A stretch of DNA of 64,000 bases, taken from Luzula sylvatica (Eukaryota; Streptophyta; Magnoliopsida; Poales; Juncaceae). A program made the translations under genes and the position numbers. The notes under the pieces are model-generated. The model made no database searches, was not told the DNA's origin, and saw only the letters and a program-made list of their open reading frames with translations. The stretch is taken from positions 57,620,855-57,684,854 of the forward strand of contig OX326960.1 in assembly GCA_946800325.1 (NCBI GenBank). The letters run 5' to 3'. Position 1 is the first letter of the stretch. The number at the start of each line of letters is the position of its first letter. This document shows, in pieces, positions 45,101 through 59,539 of this stretch.

Positions 45101-48100
45101 AGATTCAATCCAAACCATCTCAAAAACACGTTATTTCGACTCCTCAGAGCATTAAAAGGTTGTTATGAATCGACAAACAAACTTTCTTAGTGTTTGTAAA
45201 ATTTGGTGAAAAGTCATGTAATAAAAGATACGATGCAAACGATCTAAAAACACGTTATTTGAACTCCTCAAACCGTAAAAAGATTGCAATGAATCGAAAA
45301 TAGAACTTTCATAGTATTTGTACAATTTGGTGAAAATTTACATAGTAAAAGATTCGATCCAAACTATCTCAAAGACACGTTATTTGAGTTCCTCGCAGAA
45401 TTAAAAGATTGTTATGAATCGAAAAACAAACTTTCTTAGTGTTTGGAAAATTTGGTGAAAAGTTATGTATTAAAATATATGATACAAATGATCTAAAAAC
45501 AGGTCATTTCAACTCCTCAATGCGTAAAAAGATTGCAATGAATCGAAAATAATACTTTCTTTGTGTTTGTTCAATTTGGTGAAAATTTACATTGTCAAAG
45601 ATTCGATCCAAACCATCTAAAAAACACGTTGTTTGAGCTCCTCGCAACGTTAAAAGACTGTTATGAATCGACAAACAAACTTTCTTAGTGTTTGTAAAAT
45701 TTGGTGAAAATTTATGTATTAAGAGATACGATGCAAAGGATCTAAAAACACGTTATTTGAACTCCTCAAAGCGTAAAAAGATTGCTATGAATCAAAAAGA
45801 GAACTTTCTAAGTGTTTGTTCAATTTGGTGAAAATTTACGTAGTAAAAGATTCGATCCAAACCATCTCAAAAACACATTATTTGAGCTCCTCGCAGCATT
45901 AAAAGATTGTTATGAATCGAAAAACAAACTTTCTTAGTGTTTGTAAAATTTGGTCAAAAGTTATGCATTAAAAGATACGATACAAATGATCTAAAAACAA
46001 TTTATTTGAACTCCTCAAAGCGTAAAAAGATTGCTATGAATCGAAGAGAAAATTTTCTTAGTGTTAGTACAATTTGGTGAAAATTTACGTAGTAAAAGAT
46101 TCGATCCAAACCATCTCAAAAACATGTTATTTGAGCTCCTCGCAGCGTTAAAAGATTGTTATGAATCGAAAAGCAAACTTTCTTAGTGTTTGTAAAATTT
46201 GGTGAAAAGTTATGTATTAAAAGATATTATACAAATGATCTAAAAACATGCTATTTGAACTCATCAATGCATAAAAAGATTGCTATGAATCGAAATGAAA
46301 ACTTTCTTAGGGTTTGTTCAATTTGGTGAAAATTTACATTGTGAAAGATTCCATCCAAACCATCTCAAAAACACGTTATTTGAGCTCCTCGCAAAGTTAA
46401 AAGATTGTTATGAATCAATAAACAAATTTCTTAGTGTTTGTAAAATTTGGTGAAAAGTTATGTAATAAAAGTTACGATGCAAATGATCTAAAAACACGTT
46501 ATTTGAACTCCTCAAGGCGTAAAAAGATTGCAATGATTCAAAAAGAGAACTTTCTAAGTGTTTGTACAATTTGGTGAAAATTTACGTAGTAAGAGATTCG
46601 ATCCAATCCATCTCAACAACACGTTATTTCGACTCCTCAGAGCATTACAAGGTTGTTATGAATCGAAAAACAAACTTTCCTAGTGTTTGTAAAAGTTGGT
46701 CAAAAGTTATGTATTAAAAGATACGATACAAATGATCTAAATTCATGTTATTTGAACTCCTCAAAACGTAAAAAGGTTGCTATGAATCGAAAAGAAAACT
46801 TTCTTAGTGTATGTACAATTTGGTAAAAATTTACATAGTAAAAGAATCCATCCAAACCATCTCAAAAACATGTTATTTGAGCTTCTCTCAGCGTTAAAAG
46901 ATTGTTATGAATCGAAAAACAAACTTTCTTAGTGTTTGTAAAATTTGGTGAAAATTTATGTATTAAAAGATATGATACAAATGATCTAAAAACAGGTTAT
47001 TTGAACTCCTCAATGCGTAAAAAGATTGCTATGAATCGAAAATAAAACTTACTTAGTGTTTGTTCAATTTGGTGAAAATTTACATTGTTAAAGATTCGAT
47101 CTAAACCATCTAAAAAACACGTCATTTGAGCTCCTCACGATGTTAAAAGGTTGTTATGAATCGACAAACAAACTTTCTTAGTGTTTGTAAAATTTGGTGA
47201 AAAGTTATGTAATAAAAGATACGATGCAAATAATCAAAAAATACGTTATTTGAACTCCTCAAAGCGCGAAAAGATTGCTATGAATCGAAAAGAGAACTTT
47301 CTTAGTGTTTGTACAATTTGGTGAAAATTTACGTAGTAAAAGATTCGATCCAAACAATCTCAAAAACACATTATTTGAGATCCTCGCAGCATTAAAAGAT
47401 TGTTATGAATCGAAAAACATACTTTCATATTGTTTGTAAAATTTGGTCAAAAGTTATGTTTTAAAAGATACGATACAAAATGATCTAAAAACAAGTTATT
47501 TGAACTCCTCAAAACGTAAAAAGATTGCTATGAATCGAAAAGAAAACTTTCTTAGTGTTTGTACAATTTGGTGAAAATTTACGTAATGAAAGATTCGATC
47601 CAAACCATCTCAAAAACACGTTATTTTGACTCCTCCGAGCATTAAAAGGTTGTTATGAATCGAAAAACAAACTTTCCTAGTGTTTGTAAAATTTGGTCAA
47701 AAGTTATGTATTGAAAGATACGATACAAATGATCTAAATACATGTTATTTGAACTCCTCAAAACAAATTTTCTTAGTGTTTGTTCAATTTGCTGAAAATT
47801 TACATTGTCAAAGATTCGATCCAAACCATCTCAAAAACACGTTATTTGAGCTCCTCGCAATGTTAAAAGACTGTTATGAATCGACAAACAAACTTTCTTA
47901 GTGTTTGTAAAATTTGGTGAAACGTTATGATATATTAAAAGATACGATGCAAAGGATCTAAAAACACGTTATTTGAACTCCTCAAAGCGTAAAAAGATTG
48001 CTATGAATCAAAAATAGAACTTTCTAAGTGTTTGTACAATTTGGTGAAAATTTACGTAGTAAAGATTCGATCCAAACCATCTCAAAAACAGATTATTTGA

Positions 48101-49549
48101 GCTCCTTGCAGCCTTAAAAGATTGTTATGAATCGAAAAACAAACTTTCTTAGTGTTTGTAAAATTTGGTCAAAAGTTATGTATCAAAAGGTATGATACAA
48201 ATGATCTAAAAACACGTTATTTGAACTCCTCGAAGCATAAAAAGATTGCTATGAATCTAAAAGAAAACTTTCTTAGTGTTTGTACAATTTGGTGAAAATT
48301 TACGTAGTAAAAGATTCGATCCAAACCATCTAAAAAACATGTTATTTGAGCTCCTCGCAGCTTTAAAAGATTGTTATGAATCGAAAAACAAACTTTCTTA
48401 GTGTTCGTAAAATTTGGTCAAAAGTTATGTATTAAAGGATACGATACAAATGATCTAAAAACAAATTATTTGAACTCCTCAAAGCGTAAAAATATATCTA
48501 TGGATCGAAAAGAAAACTTTCTTTGTGTTTGTACAATTTGGTGAAAATTTACGACAATTTGGTGAAAATTTACGTAGTAAAAGATTCGATCCAAACCATC
48601 TAAAAAATACGTTATTTCGACTCCTCCGAGCATTACAAGGTTGTTATGAATCGAAAAGAAAACTTTCTTAGTGTATGTACAATTTGTTGAAAATTTACGT
48701 AGTGAAAGATTCGATGCAAACCATCTCAAAAACATGTTATTTGAGCTTCTCGCAGCGTTAAAAGATTGTTATGAATCAAAAAACAAATTTTCTTAGTGTT
48801 TGTAAAATTGGGTGAAAAGTTATGTATTAAAAGATATGATACAAATGATCTAAAAATAAGTTATTTCAAGTCCTCAATGCGTAAAAAGATTGCTATGAAT
48901 CGAAAATAAAACTTTCTTAGTGTTTGTTCAATTTGGTGAAAAGTTACGTAGTAAAAGATTCGATCCAAACCATCTCAAAAACACATTATTTGGACTCCTC
49001 AGAGCATTACATGATTGTTATGAATCGAAAAAACAAACTTTATTAGTGTTTGTAAAATTTGGTCAAAAATTATGTATTAAAAGATATGATACAAATGATT
49101 TAAGAACACGTTATTTGAACTCCTCAAGGCGTTAAAAGATTGCTATGAATCAAAAAGAGAACTTTCTTTGTGTTTGTACAATTTGGTGAAAATTTACGTA
49201 GTAAAAGATTCGATCCAAACCATCTCAAAAACACGTTATTTGAGCTCCTCGCAGCATTAAAAGATTGTTATGAATCGAAGAACAAACTTTCTTAGTGTTT
49301 GTAAAATTTGGTCAAAAGTTATGTATTAAAAGATACCAAACAAATGATCTAAAAACAGGTTATTTCAACTCCTCAATGCGTAAAAAGATTGCAATGAATC
49401 GAAAATAATACTTTCTTTGTGTTTGTTCAATTTGGTGAAAATTTACATTGTCAAAGATTCGATCCAAACCATCTAAAAAACACGTTGTTTGAGCTCCTCG
49501 CAACGTTAAAAGACTGTTATGAATCGACAAACAAACTTTCTTAGTGTTT

Positions 49550-51500
49550 GTAAAATTTGGTGAAAAGTCATGTAATAAAAGATACGATGCAAACGATCTA
49601 AAAACACGTTATTTGAACTCCTCAAACCGTAAAAAGATTGCAATGAATCGAAAATAGAACTTTCATAGTATTTGTACAATTTGGTGAAAATTTACATAGT
49701 AAAAGATTCGATCCAAACTATCTCAAAGACACGTTATTTGAGTTCCTCGCAGAATTAAAAGATTGTTATGAATCGAAAAACAAACTTTCTTAGTATTTGT
49801 AAAATTTGGTCAAAAGTTATGTTTTAAAAGATACGATACAAATGATCTAAAAACAAGTTATTTGAACTCCTCAAAACGTAAAAAGATTGCTATGAATCGA
49901 AAAGAAAACTTTCTTAGTGTTTGTACAATTTGGTGAAAATACGTTGTAAAATATTCGATCCAAACCATCTCAAAAACAAGTTATTTGAGCTCCTCGCAGC
50001 GTTCAAAGATTGTTATGAATCGAAAAACAAACTTTCTTAGTGTTTGTACAATTTGGTGAAAATTTACTTAGTAAATGATTCGATCCAAACCATCTCAAAA
50101 ACACATTATTTGGACTCCGCAGAGCATTACAAGATTGTTATGAATGGAAAAACGAACTTTCTTAGTGTTTGTAAAATTTGGTGAAAAGTAATGCATTAAA
50201 AGATACGATACAAATGATTTAAAAACTCGTTATTTGAACTCGTCAAAACGTAAAAAGATTGCTATGAATCGAAAGAAAACTTTCTTAGTGTTTGTACAAT
50301 TTGGTGAAAAGTTCCGTAGTAAATGATTCGATCCAAACCATCTCAAAAACCCGTTATTTGGACTCCTCGGAGCAATACATGATTGTTATGAATCGAAAGG
50401 AAAACTTTCTTAGTGTGTGTAAAATTTGGTGAGAAGTTATGTATTAAAAGATACGATACAAATGATCTAAAAACACGTTATTTGAACTCCTCAAAGCGTA
50501 AATAGATTGCTATGAATCGAAAAGAAAACTTTCTTGGTGTTTGTACAATTTGGTGAAAAGTTACGTAGTAAAAGATTCGATCCAAACCATCTCAAAAACA
50601 CATTATTTGGACTCCTCAGAGCATTACATGATTGTTATGAATCGAAAAAACAAACTTTATTAGTGTTTGTAAAATTTGGTCAAAAATTATGTATTAAAAG
50701 ATATGATACAAATGATTTAAGAACACGTTATTTGAACTCCTCAAGGCGTTAAAAGATTGCTATGAATCAAAAAGAGAACTTTCTTTGTGTTTGTACAATT
50801 TGGTGAAAATTTACGTAGTAAAAGATTCGATCCAAACCATCTCAAAAACACATTATTTGAGCTCCTCGCAGCATTAAAAGATTGTTATGAATCGAAGAAC
50901 AAACTTTCTTAGTGTTTGTAAAATTTGTTCAAAAGTTATGTATTAAAAGGTACCATACAAATGATCTAAAAACAAGTTATTCGAACTCCTCAAAACGTAA
51001 AAAGATTGCTATGAATCGAAAAGAAAACTTTCTTAGTGTTTGTACAATTTGGTGAAAATTTACGTAGTAAAAGATTCCATCCAAACCATCTCAAAAACAC
51101 GTTATTTCGACACCTCAGAGTATTACAAGGTTGTTATGAATCGAAAAACAAACTTTCCTAGTGTTTGTAAAATTTGGTCAAAAGTTATGTATTAAAAGAT
51201 ACGATACAAATGATCTAAATACATGTTATTTGAAACTCCTCAAAGCGTAAAAATATTGATATGTATCGAAAAGAAAACTTTCTTAGTTTTTGTACAATTT
51301 GGTGAAAATTTACGTTGTAAAAGATTCGATCCAAACCATCTCAAATACATGTTATTCGAGCTCCTCGCAGCGTTAAAAGATTGTTATGAATCGAAAAACA
51401 AACTTTCTTAGTGTTTCTAAAATTTGGTAAAAAGTTATGTATTAAAAGATACGATACAAATGATCTAATAACACGTTATTTGAACTCCTCAGAGCATAAA
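49550..51500. repeat. Segmental duplication block 4, copy 1
   Basis: Matches 53,240-55,190 at an offset of 3,687 bp (50,534 against 54,221). A shared marker is the catgattgttatgaatcg variant, found at five places in the array (about 42.4, 49.0, 50.6, 54.3 and 62.5 kb). Confidence 0.75.
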
Positions 51501-53239
51501 AAGATTGCTATGAATCGAAAAGAAAACTTTCTTTGTGTTCGTACAGTTTGGAGAAAAGTAACGTAGTAAAATATTAGATCCAACATTCTCAAAAACACGT
51601 TACTTGGACTCCTCAGATCATTACAGGATTGTTATGAATAATCTAAAAACACGTTATTCAAACTCCTCAAAGCGTAAAAAGATTGCTATGAATCGAATAG
51701 AAAACTTTCTTAGTGTTTGTACGAATTGGGGAAAATTTACGTTGTTAAAGATTCGATCCAATCCATCTCAAAAAACGTTATTGGAGCTCCTCGCAGCGTT
51801 ATAAGATTGTTATGAATCAACAAATAAACTTTCTCAGTGTTTGTTCAATTTGCTGAAAATTTACATTGTCAAAGATTCGATCCAAACCATCTCAAAAACA
51901 CGTTATTTGAGCTCCTCGCAATGTTAAAAGACTGTTATGAATCGACAAACAAACTTTCTTAGTGTTTGTAAAATTTGGTGAAACGTTATGTATTAAAAGA
52001 TACGATGCAAAGGATCTAAAAACACGTTATTTGAACTCCTCAAAGCGTAAAAAGATTGCTATGAATCAAAAATAAAACTTTCTAAGTGTTTGTACAATTT
52101 GGTGAAAATTTACGTAGTAAAGATTCGATCCAAACCATCTCAAAAACAGATTATTTGAGCTCCTTGCAGCATTAAAAGATTGTTATGAATCGAAAAACAA
52201 ACTTTCTTAGTGTTTGTAAAATTTGATCAAAATTTATGTATCAAAAGGTATGATACAAATGATCTAAAAACACGTTATTTGAACTCCTCAAAGCATAAAA
52301 AGATTGCTATGAATCTAAAAGAAAATTTTCTTAGTGTTTGTACAATTTGGTGAAAATTTACGTAGTAAAAGATTCGATCCAAACCATCTAAAAAACATGT
52401 TATTTGAGCTCCTCGCAGCTTTAAAAGATTGTTATGAATCGAAAAACAAACTTTCTTAGTGTTCGTAAAATTTGGTCAAAAGTTATGTATTAAAGGATAC
52501 GATACAAATGATCTAAAAACAAGTTATTTGAACTCCTCAAAGCGTAAAAATATATCTATGGATCGAAAAGAAAACTTTCTTTGTGTTTGTACAATTTGGT
52601 GAAAATTTACGACAATTTGGTGAAAATTTACGTAGTAGAAGATTCGATCCAAACCATCTAAAAAACACGTTATTTCGACTCCTCCGAGCATTACAAGGTT
52701 GTTATGAATCGAAAAACAAACTTTCCTAGTGTTTGTAAAATTTCGTCAAAAGTTATGAATTAAAAGATACTATACAAATGATCTAAATACATTTTATTTG
52801 AACTCCTCATAACGTAAAAAGATTGCTATGACTCGAAAAGAAAACTTTCTTAGTGTATGTACAATTTGTTGAAATTTTACGTAGTGAAAGATTCGATCCA
52901 AACCATCTCAAAAACATGTTATTTGAACTTCTCGCAGCGTTAAAAGATTGTTATGAATCGAAAAACAAATTTTCTTAGTGTTTGTAAAATTGGGTGAAAA
53001 GTTCTGCATTAAAAGATATGATACAAATGATCTAAAAATAGGTTATTTCAAGTCCTCAATGCGTAAAAAGATTGCTATGAATCGAAAATAAAACTTTCTT
53101 AGTGTTTGTTCAATTTGGTGAAAATTTACATTGTTAAAGATTCGATTTAAACCATCTCAAAAACAAGTTATTTGAGCTCCTCGCAATGTTAAAAGATTGT
53201 TATGAATCGACAAACAAACTTTTTTAGTGTTTGTAAAAT

Positions 53240-55190
53240 TTGGTGAAAAGTCATGTAATAAAAGATACGATGCAAACGATCTAAAAACACGTTATTTGAA
53301 CTCCTCAAAGTGCAAAAAGATTGCTATGAATCGAAAAGAGAACTTTCTTAGTGTTTGTACAATTTGGTGAAAATTTACGTAGTAAAAGATTCGATCCAAA
53401 CTATCTCAAAGACACGTTATTTGAGATCCTCGCAGAATTAAAAGATTGTTATGAATCGAAAAACATACTTTCATAGTGTTTGTAAAATTTGGTCAAAAGT
53501 TATGTTTTACAAGATACGATACAAATGATCTAAAAACAAGTTATTTGAACTCCTCAAAACGTAAAAAGATTGCTATGAATCGAAAAGAAAACTTTCTTAG
53601 TGTTTGTACAATTTGGTGAAAATTTACGTAGTAAAATATTCGATCCAAACCATCTCAAAAACATGTTATTTGAGCTCCTCGCAGCGTTCAAAGATTGTTA
53701 TGAATCGAAAAACAAACTTTCTTATTGTTTGTACAATTTGGTGAAAATTTACTTAGTAAATGATTCGATCCAAACCATCTCAAAAACACATTATTTGGAC
53801 TCCGCAGAGCATTACAAGATTGTTATGAATGGAAAAACGAACTTTCTTAGTGTTTGTAAAATTTGGTGAAAGTTATGCATTAAAAGATACGATACAAATG
53901 ATTTAAAAACTCGTTATTTGAACTCGTCAAAACGTAAAAAGATTGCTATGAATCCAAAGAAAACTTTCTTAGTGTTTGTACAATTTGGTGAAAAGTTCCG
54001 TAGTAAATGATTCGATCCAAACCATCTCAAAAACACGTTATTTGGACTCCTCGGAGCAATACATGATTGTTATGAATCGAAAGGAAAACTTTCTTAGTGT
54101 GTGTAAAATTTGGTGAGAAGTTATGTATTAAAAGATACGATACAAATGATCTAAAAACACGTTATTTGAACTCCTCAAAGCGTAAATAGATTGCTATGAA
54201 TCGAAAAGAAAACTTTCTTAGTGTTTGTACAATTTGGTGAAAAGTTACGTAGTAAAAGATTCGATCCAAACCATCTCAAAAACACATTATTTGGACTCCT
54301 CAGAGCATTACATGATTGTTATGAATCGAAAAAACAAACTTTATTAGTGTTTGTAAAATTTGGTCAAAAATTATGTATTAAAAGATATGATACAAATGAT
54401 TTAAGAACACGTTATTTGAACTCCTCAAGGCGTTAAAAGATTGCTATGAATCAAAAAGAGAACTTTCTTTGTGTTTGTACAATTTGGTGAAAATTTACGT
54501 AGTAAAAGATTCGATCCAAACCATCTCAAAAACACGTTATTTGAGCTCCTCGCAGCATTAAAAGATTGTTATGAATCGAAGAACAAACTTTCTTAGTGTT
54601 TGTAAAATTTGGTCAAAAGTTATGTATTAAAAGATACCAAACAAATGATCTAAAAACAAATTATTCGAACTCCTCTAAACGTAAAAAGATTGCTACGAAT
54701 CGAAAAGAAAACTTTCTTAGTGTTTGTACAATTTGGTGAAAATTTACGTAGTAAAAGATTCCATCCAAACCATCTCAAAAACACGTTATTTCGACACCTC
54801 AGAGTATTACAAGGTTGTTATGAATCGAAAAACAAACTTTCCTAGTGTTTGTAAAATTTGGTCAAAAGTTATGTATTAAAAGATACGATACAAATGATCT
54901 AAATACATGTTATTTGAACTCCTCAAAGCGTAAAAATTTTGATATGAATCGAAAAGAAAACTTTCTTAGTTTTTGTACAATTTGGTGAAAATTTACGTTG
55001 TAAAAGATTCGATCCAAACCATCTCAAATACATGTTATTCGAGCTCCTCGCAGCGTTAAAAGATTGTTATGAATCGAAAAACAAACTTTCTTAGTGTTTC
55101 TAAAATTTGGTAAAAAGTTATGTATTAAAAGATACGATACAAATGATCTAATAACACGTTATTTGAACTCCTCAGAGCATAAAAAGATTG
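53240..55190. repeat. Segmental duplication block 4, copy 2
   Basis: Second copy of 49,550-51,500. It also shares a stretch with 41,792-42,061 and 61,872-62,141, so the same segment exists at least four times in the array. Confidence 0.75.
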
Positions 55191-57699
55191 CTATGAATCG
55201 AAAAGAAAACTTTCTTTGTGTTCGTACAGTTTGGAGAAAAGTAACGTAGTAAAATATTAGATCCAACAATCTCAAAAACACGTTACTTGGACTCCTCAGA
55301 GCATTACAAGATTGTTATGAATCGAAAAAAAAACATACTTATTGTTTGTAAAATTTGGTGAAAAGTTATGTATTAAAAGATACGATACAAATGGTCTAAA
55401 AACACGTTATTTGAACTCCTCAAAACGTAAAAAGATTGCTTTGAATCGAAAAGAAAACTTTCTTAGTGTTTGTACAATTTGGTGAAAAGTTCGGTAGTAA
55501 AAGATTCGATCCAAACCATCTCAAAAACACGTTATTTGGACTCTTCAGATCATTACAAGATTGTTATGAATCGAAAAACAAACTTACTTATTGTTTGTAA
55601 AATTTGGTGAAAAGTTATGTATTAAAAGATACGATACAAACGATCTAAAAACAGGTTATTATAACTCCTCAAAGCGTAAAAATATTGCTATGAATCGAAA
55701 AGAAAACTTTCTTTGTGTTTGTACAATTTGGTGAAATTTTACGTAGTAAAAGATTCGATCCAAACCATCTCAAAAACAAATTATTTGAGCTCCTCGCAAC
55801 GTTTAAAAGATTGTTATGAATCGACAAACAAACTTTCTGAGTGTTTGTAAAATTTGGTGAAAAGTTATGTATTAAAAGGTACGATACAAATGATCTAAAA
55901 ACAAGTTATTTGAACACCTCAAAGCGTAAAAAGATTGCTATGAATCAAAAAGAAAACTTTCTTAGTGCTTGTACATTTTGGTGAAAAATTACATAGTAAA
56001 TGATTCGACCCAAATCATATCAAAAACACGTTGTTTGGACTCCTCAGAGCATTACAAGATTGTTATGAATCGAAAAACAAACTTTCTTAGTGTTTGTAAA
56101 ATTTGGTGAAAAGTTATGCATTAAAAGATACGATACAAATGATCTAAAAACACATTATTTGAACTCCTCAAAACGTAAAAAGATTGCTATGAATCGAAAA
56201 TAAAACTTTCTTAGTGTTTGTACAATTTGGTGAAAAGTTCCGTAGTAAAAGATTCGAAACAAACCATCACAAAAACACGTTATTTGGAATCCTCAGAGCA
56301 TTACAAGATAGTTATGAATCGAAAGGCAAACTTTCTTTGTATTTGTAAAATTTTGTGAGAAGTTATGTATTAAAAGATACGATACAAATGATCTAAAAAC
56401 ACGTTATTTTGACTCCTCAAAGCGTAAAAAGATTGCTATGAATCGAAAAGAAAACTTTCTTAGTGTTTGTACAATTTGGTGACAAGTTACGTAGTAAAAA
56501 GATTCAATCCAAACCATCTCAAAAACACGTTATTTGGACTCCTCGGAGCATTAAAATATTGTTATGAATCGAAAAACAAACCTTCTTAGTGTTTGTAAAA
56601 TTTGGTCAAAAGTTATGTATCAAAAGACACGATACAAATGATCTAAAAACACGTTATTTGAACTCCTCAAAGCGTAAAAATATTGCTATGAATCGAAAAG
56701 AAAACTTTCTTGTTGTTTGTACAAATTGGTGAAATTTTACGCGGTAAAAGATTCGATACAAACCATCTCAAAAACACGTTATTAGAGCTCCTCGCAACGT
56801 TACAAGATTGTCATGAATCGACAAACAAACTTTCTTAGTGTTTGTAAAATTTCGTGAAAAGTTATGTATTAAAAGATACGATACAAATGATCTAAAAACA
56901 CGTTATTTGAACACCTGAAAGCGTAAAAAAATTGCTATGAATCAAAAAGAAAACTTTCTTAGTGTCTGTACATTTTGGTGAAAATTTACATAGTTAAAGA
57001 TTCGATACAAACCATCTCAAAAACACGTTATTTGGACTCCCCAGAGCATCACAAGATAGTTATAAATCGAAAATCAAACTTCTTAGTGTTTGTAATATTT
57101 GGTAAAAAGTTATGCATTAAAAGGTATGATACAAATGATCCAAAAACACGTTATTTGAACTCTTCAAAACGTAAAAAGATTGCTATGAATCGAAAAGAAA
57201 ACTTTCTTAGTGTTTGTACAAATCGGTGAAAAGTTCCGTAGTAAAAGATTCGATCCAAACCATCTCAAAAACACGTTATTTGGACTCTTCAGAGCATTAA
57301 AAGATTGTTATGAATCGAAAAACAAACTTTCTTATTGTTTGTAAAATTTGGTGAAAAGTTATGTATTAAAAGATACGATACAAATGATCTAAAAACAGGT
57401 TATTTGAACTCCTCAAAACGTTAAAAGATTCGATCCAAACTATCTCAAAGACACGTTATTTGAGTTCCTCGCAGAATTAAAAGATTGTTATGAATCGAAA
57501 AACAAACTTTCTTAGTATTTGTAAAATTTGGTCAAAAGTAATGTTTTAAAAGATTCGATACAAATGATCTAAAAACAAGTTATTTTAACTCCTCAAAACG
57601 TAAAAACATTGCTATGAATCGAAAAAAAACTTTCTTAGTATTTGTACATTTTGGTGAAAAGTTACGTATTAAAAGATTCGATCCAAACCATCTTAAAAA

Positions 57700-59100
57700 C
57701 ACGTTATTTGGACTGCTCAGAGCATTACAAGATTGTTATGAATCGAAAAACAAACTTTCTTAGTGTTTGTAAAATTTGGTGAAAAGTAATGTAGTTAAAG
57801 ATACAAAAACAAGTTATTTGAACTCCTCAAAGCGTAAAAATATTGCTATGAATCGAAAAGAAAACTTTCTTAGTGTTTGTACAATTTGGTGAAAATTTAC
57901 GTAGTAAAATATTCGATCTAAACCATCTCAAAAACACGTTATTTCGACTCCTCAGAGCATTATAAGGTTGTTATGAATCGAAAAATAAACTTTCCTAGTG
58001 TTTGTAAAATTTGGTCAAAAGTTATGTATTAAAAGATACGATACAAATGATCTAAATACATGTTATTTGAACTCCTCAAAGCATAAAAACAATGAATCGA
58101 AAAGAAAACTTTCTTAGTGTATGTACAATTTTGTGAAAATTTACATAGTAAAAGATTCGATCCAAACCATATCAAAAACATGTTATTTGGGCTTCCCGCA
58201 GCGTTAAAAGATAACAATGAATCGATAAACAAACTTTCTTAGTGTTTGTAAAATTTGGTGAAAAGTTATGTATTAAAACATATGATACAAATGATCTAAA
58301 AACAGGTTATTAGAACTCCTCAATGCGTAAAAAGATTGCTATGAATCGAAAATAAAACTTTCTTAGTATTTGTTCAATTTGGTGAAAATTTACATTGTTA
58401 AAAATTCGATCTAAACCGGCTCAAAAACACGTCATTTGAGCTCCTCGCAATGTTAAAAGATTGTTATGAATCGACAAACAAACTTTCTTAGTGTTTGTAA
58501 AATTTGGTGAAAAGTTATGTAATAAAAGATACGATGCAAATGATCAAAAATTACGTTATTTGAACTCCTCAAAGCGTAAAAAGATTGCTATGAATCGAAA
58601 AGAGAACTTTCTTAGTGTTTATACAATTTGGTGAAAATTTACATAGTAAAAGATTCGATCCAAACAATCTCAAAAACACGTTATTTGAGCTCCTTGCAGC
58701 ATTAAAAGATTGTTATGAATCGAAAAACATACTTTCATAGTGTTTGTAAAATTTGGTCAAAAGTTAAGTTTTAAAAGATACGATACAAAATGATCTAAAA
58801 ACAAGTTATTTGAACTCCTCAAAACGTAGAAAGATTGCTATGAATCGAACAGAAAACTTTCTTAGTGTTTGTACAATTTGGTGAAACTTTACGTAATACA
58901 AGATTCGATCCAAACCATCTCAAAAACACGTTATTTCGACTCCTCAGAGCATTAAAAGGTTGTTATGAATCGAAAAACAAACTTTCCTAGTGTTTGTAAA
59001 ATTTGGTCAAAAGTTATGTATTAAAAGATACGATACAAATGATCTAAATACATGTTATTTGAACTCCTCAAAGCGTAAAAAGATTGTTATGAATCGAAAA
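57700..59100. repeat. Segmental duplication block 3, copy 2
   Basis: Second copy of 43,650-45,100, lying directly before block 2 copy 2, just as block 3 copy 1 lies directly after block 2 copy 1. Confidence 0.8.
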
Positions 59101-59539
59101 GAAAACTTTCTTAGTTTTTGTACAATTATGTGAAAATTTACGTAGTAAAAGATTCGATCCAAACCATCTCAAAAACATGTAATTTGAGCTCCTTGCAGCG
59201 TTAAAAGATTGTTATAAATCGAAAAACAAACTTTCTTAGTGTTTGTAAAATTTGGTGAAAAGTTATGTATTAAAAGATATGATACAAATGATCTAAAAAC
59301 AGGTTATTTGAACTCCTCGATGCGTAAAAAGATTGCAATGAATCGAAAATAATACTTTCTTAGTGTTTGTTCAATTTTGTGAAAATTTACATTGTCAAAG
59401 ATTCGATCCAAACCATCTCAAAAACACGTTATTTGAGCTCCTCGCAACGTTAAAAGACTGTTATGAATCGACAAACAAACTTTCTTAGTGTTTGTAAAAT
59501 TTGGTGAAAACTTATGTATTAAGAGATACGATGCAAAGG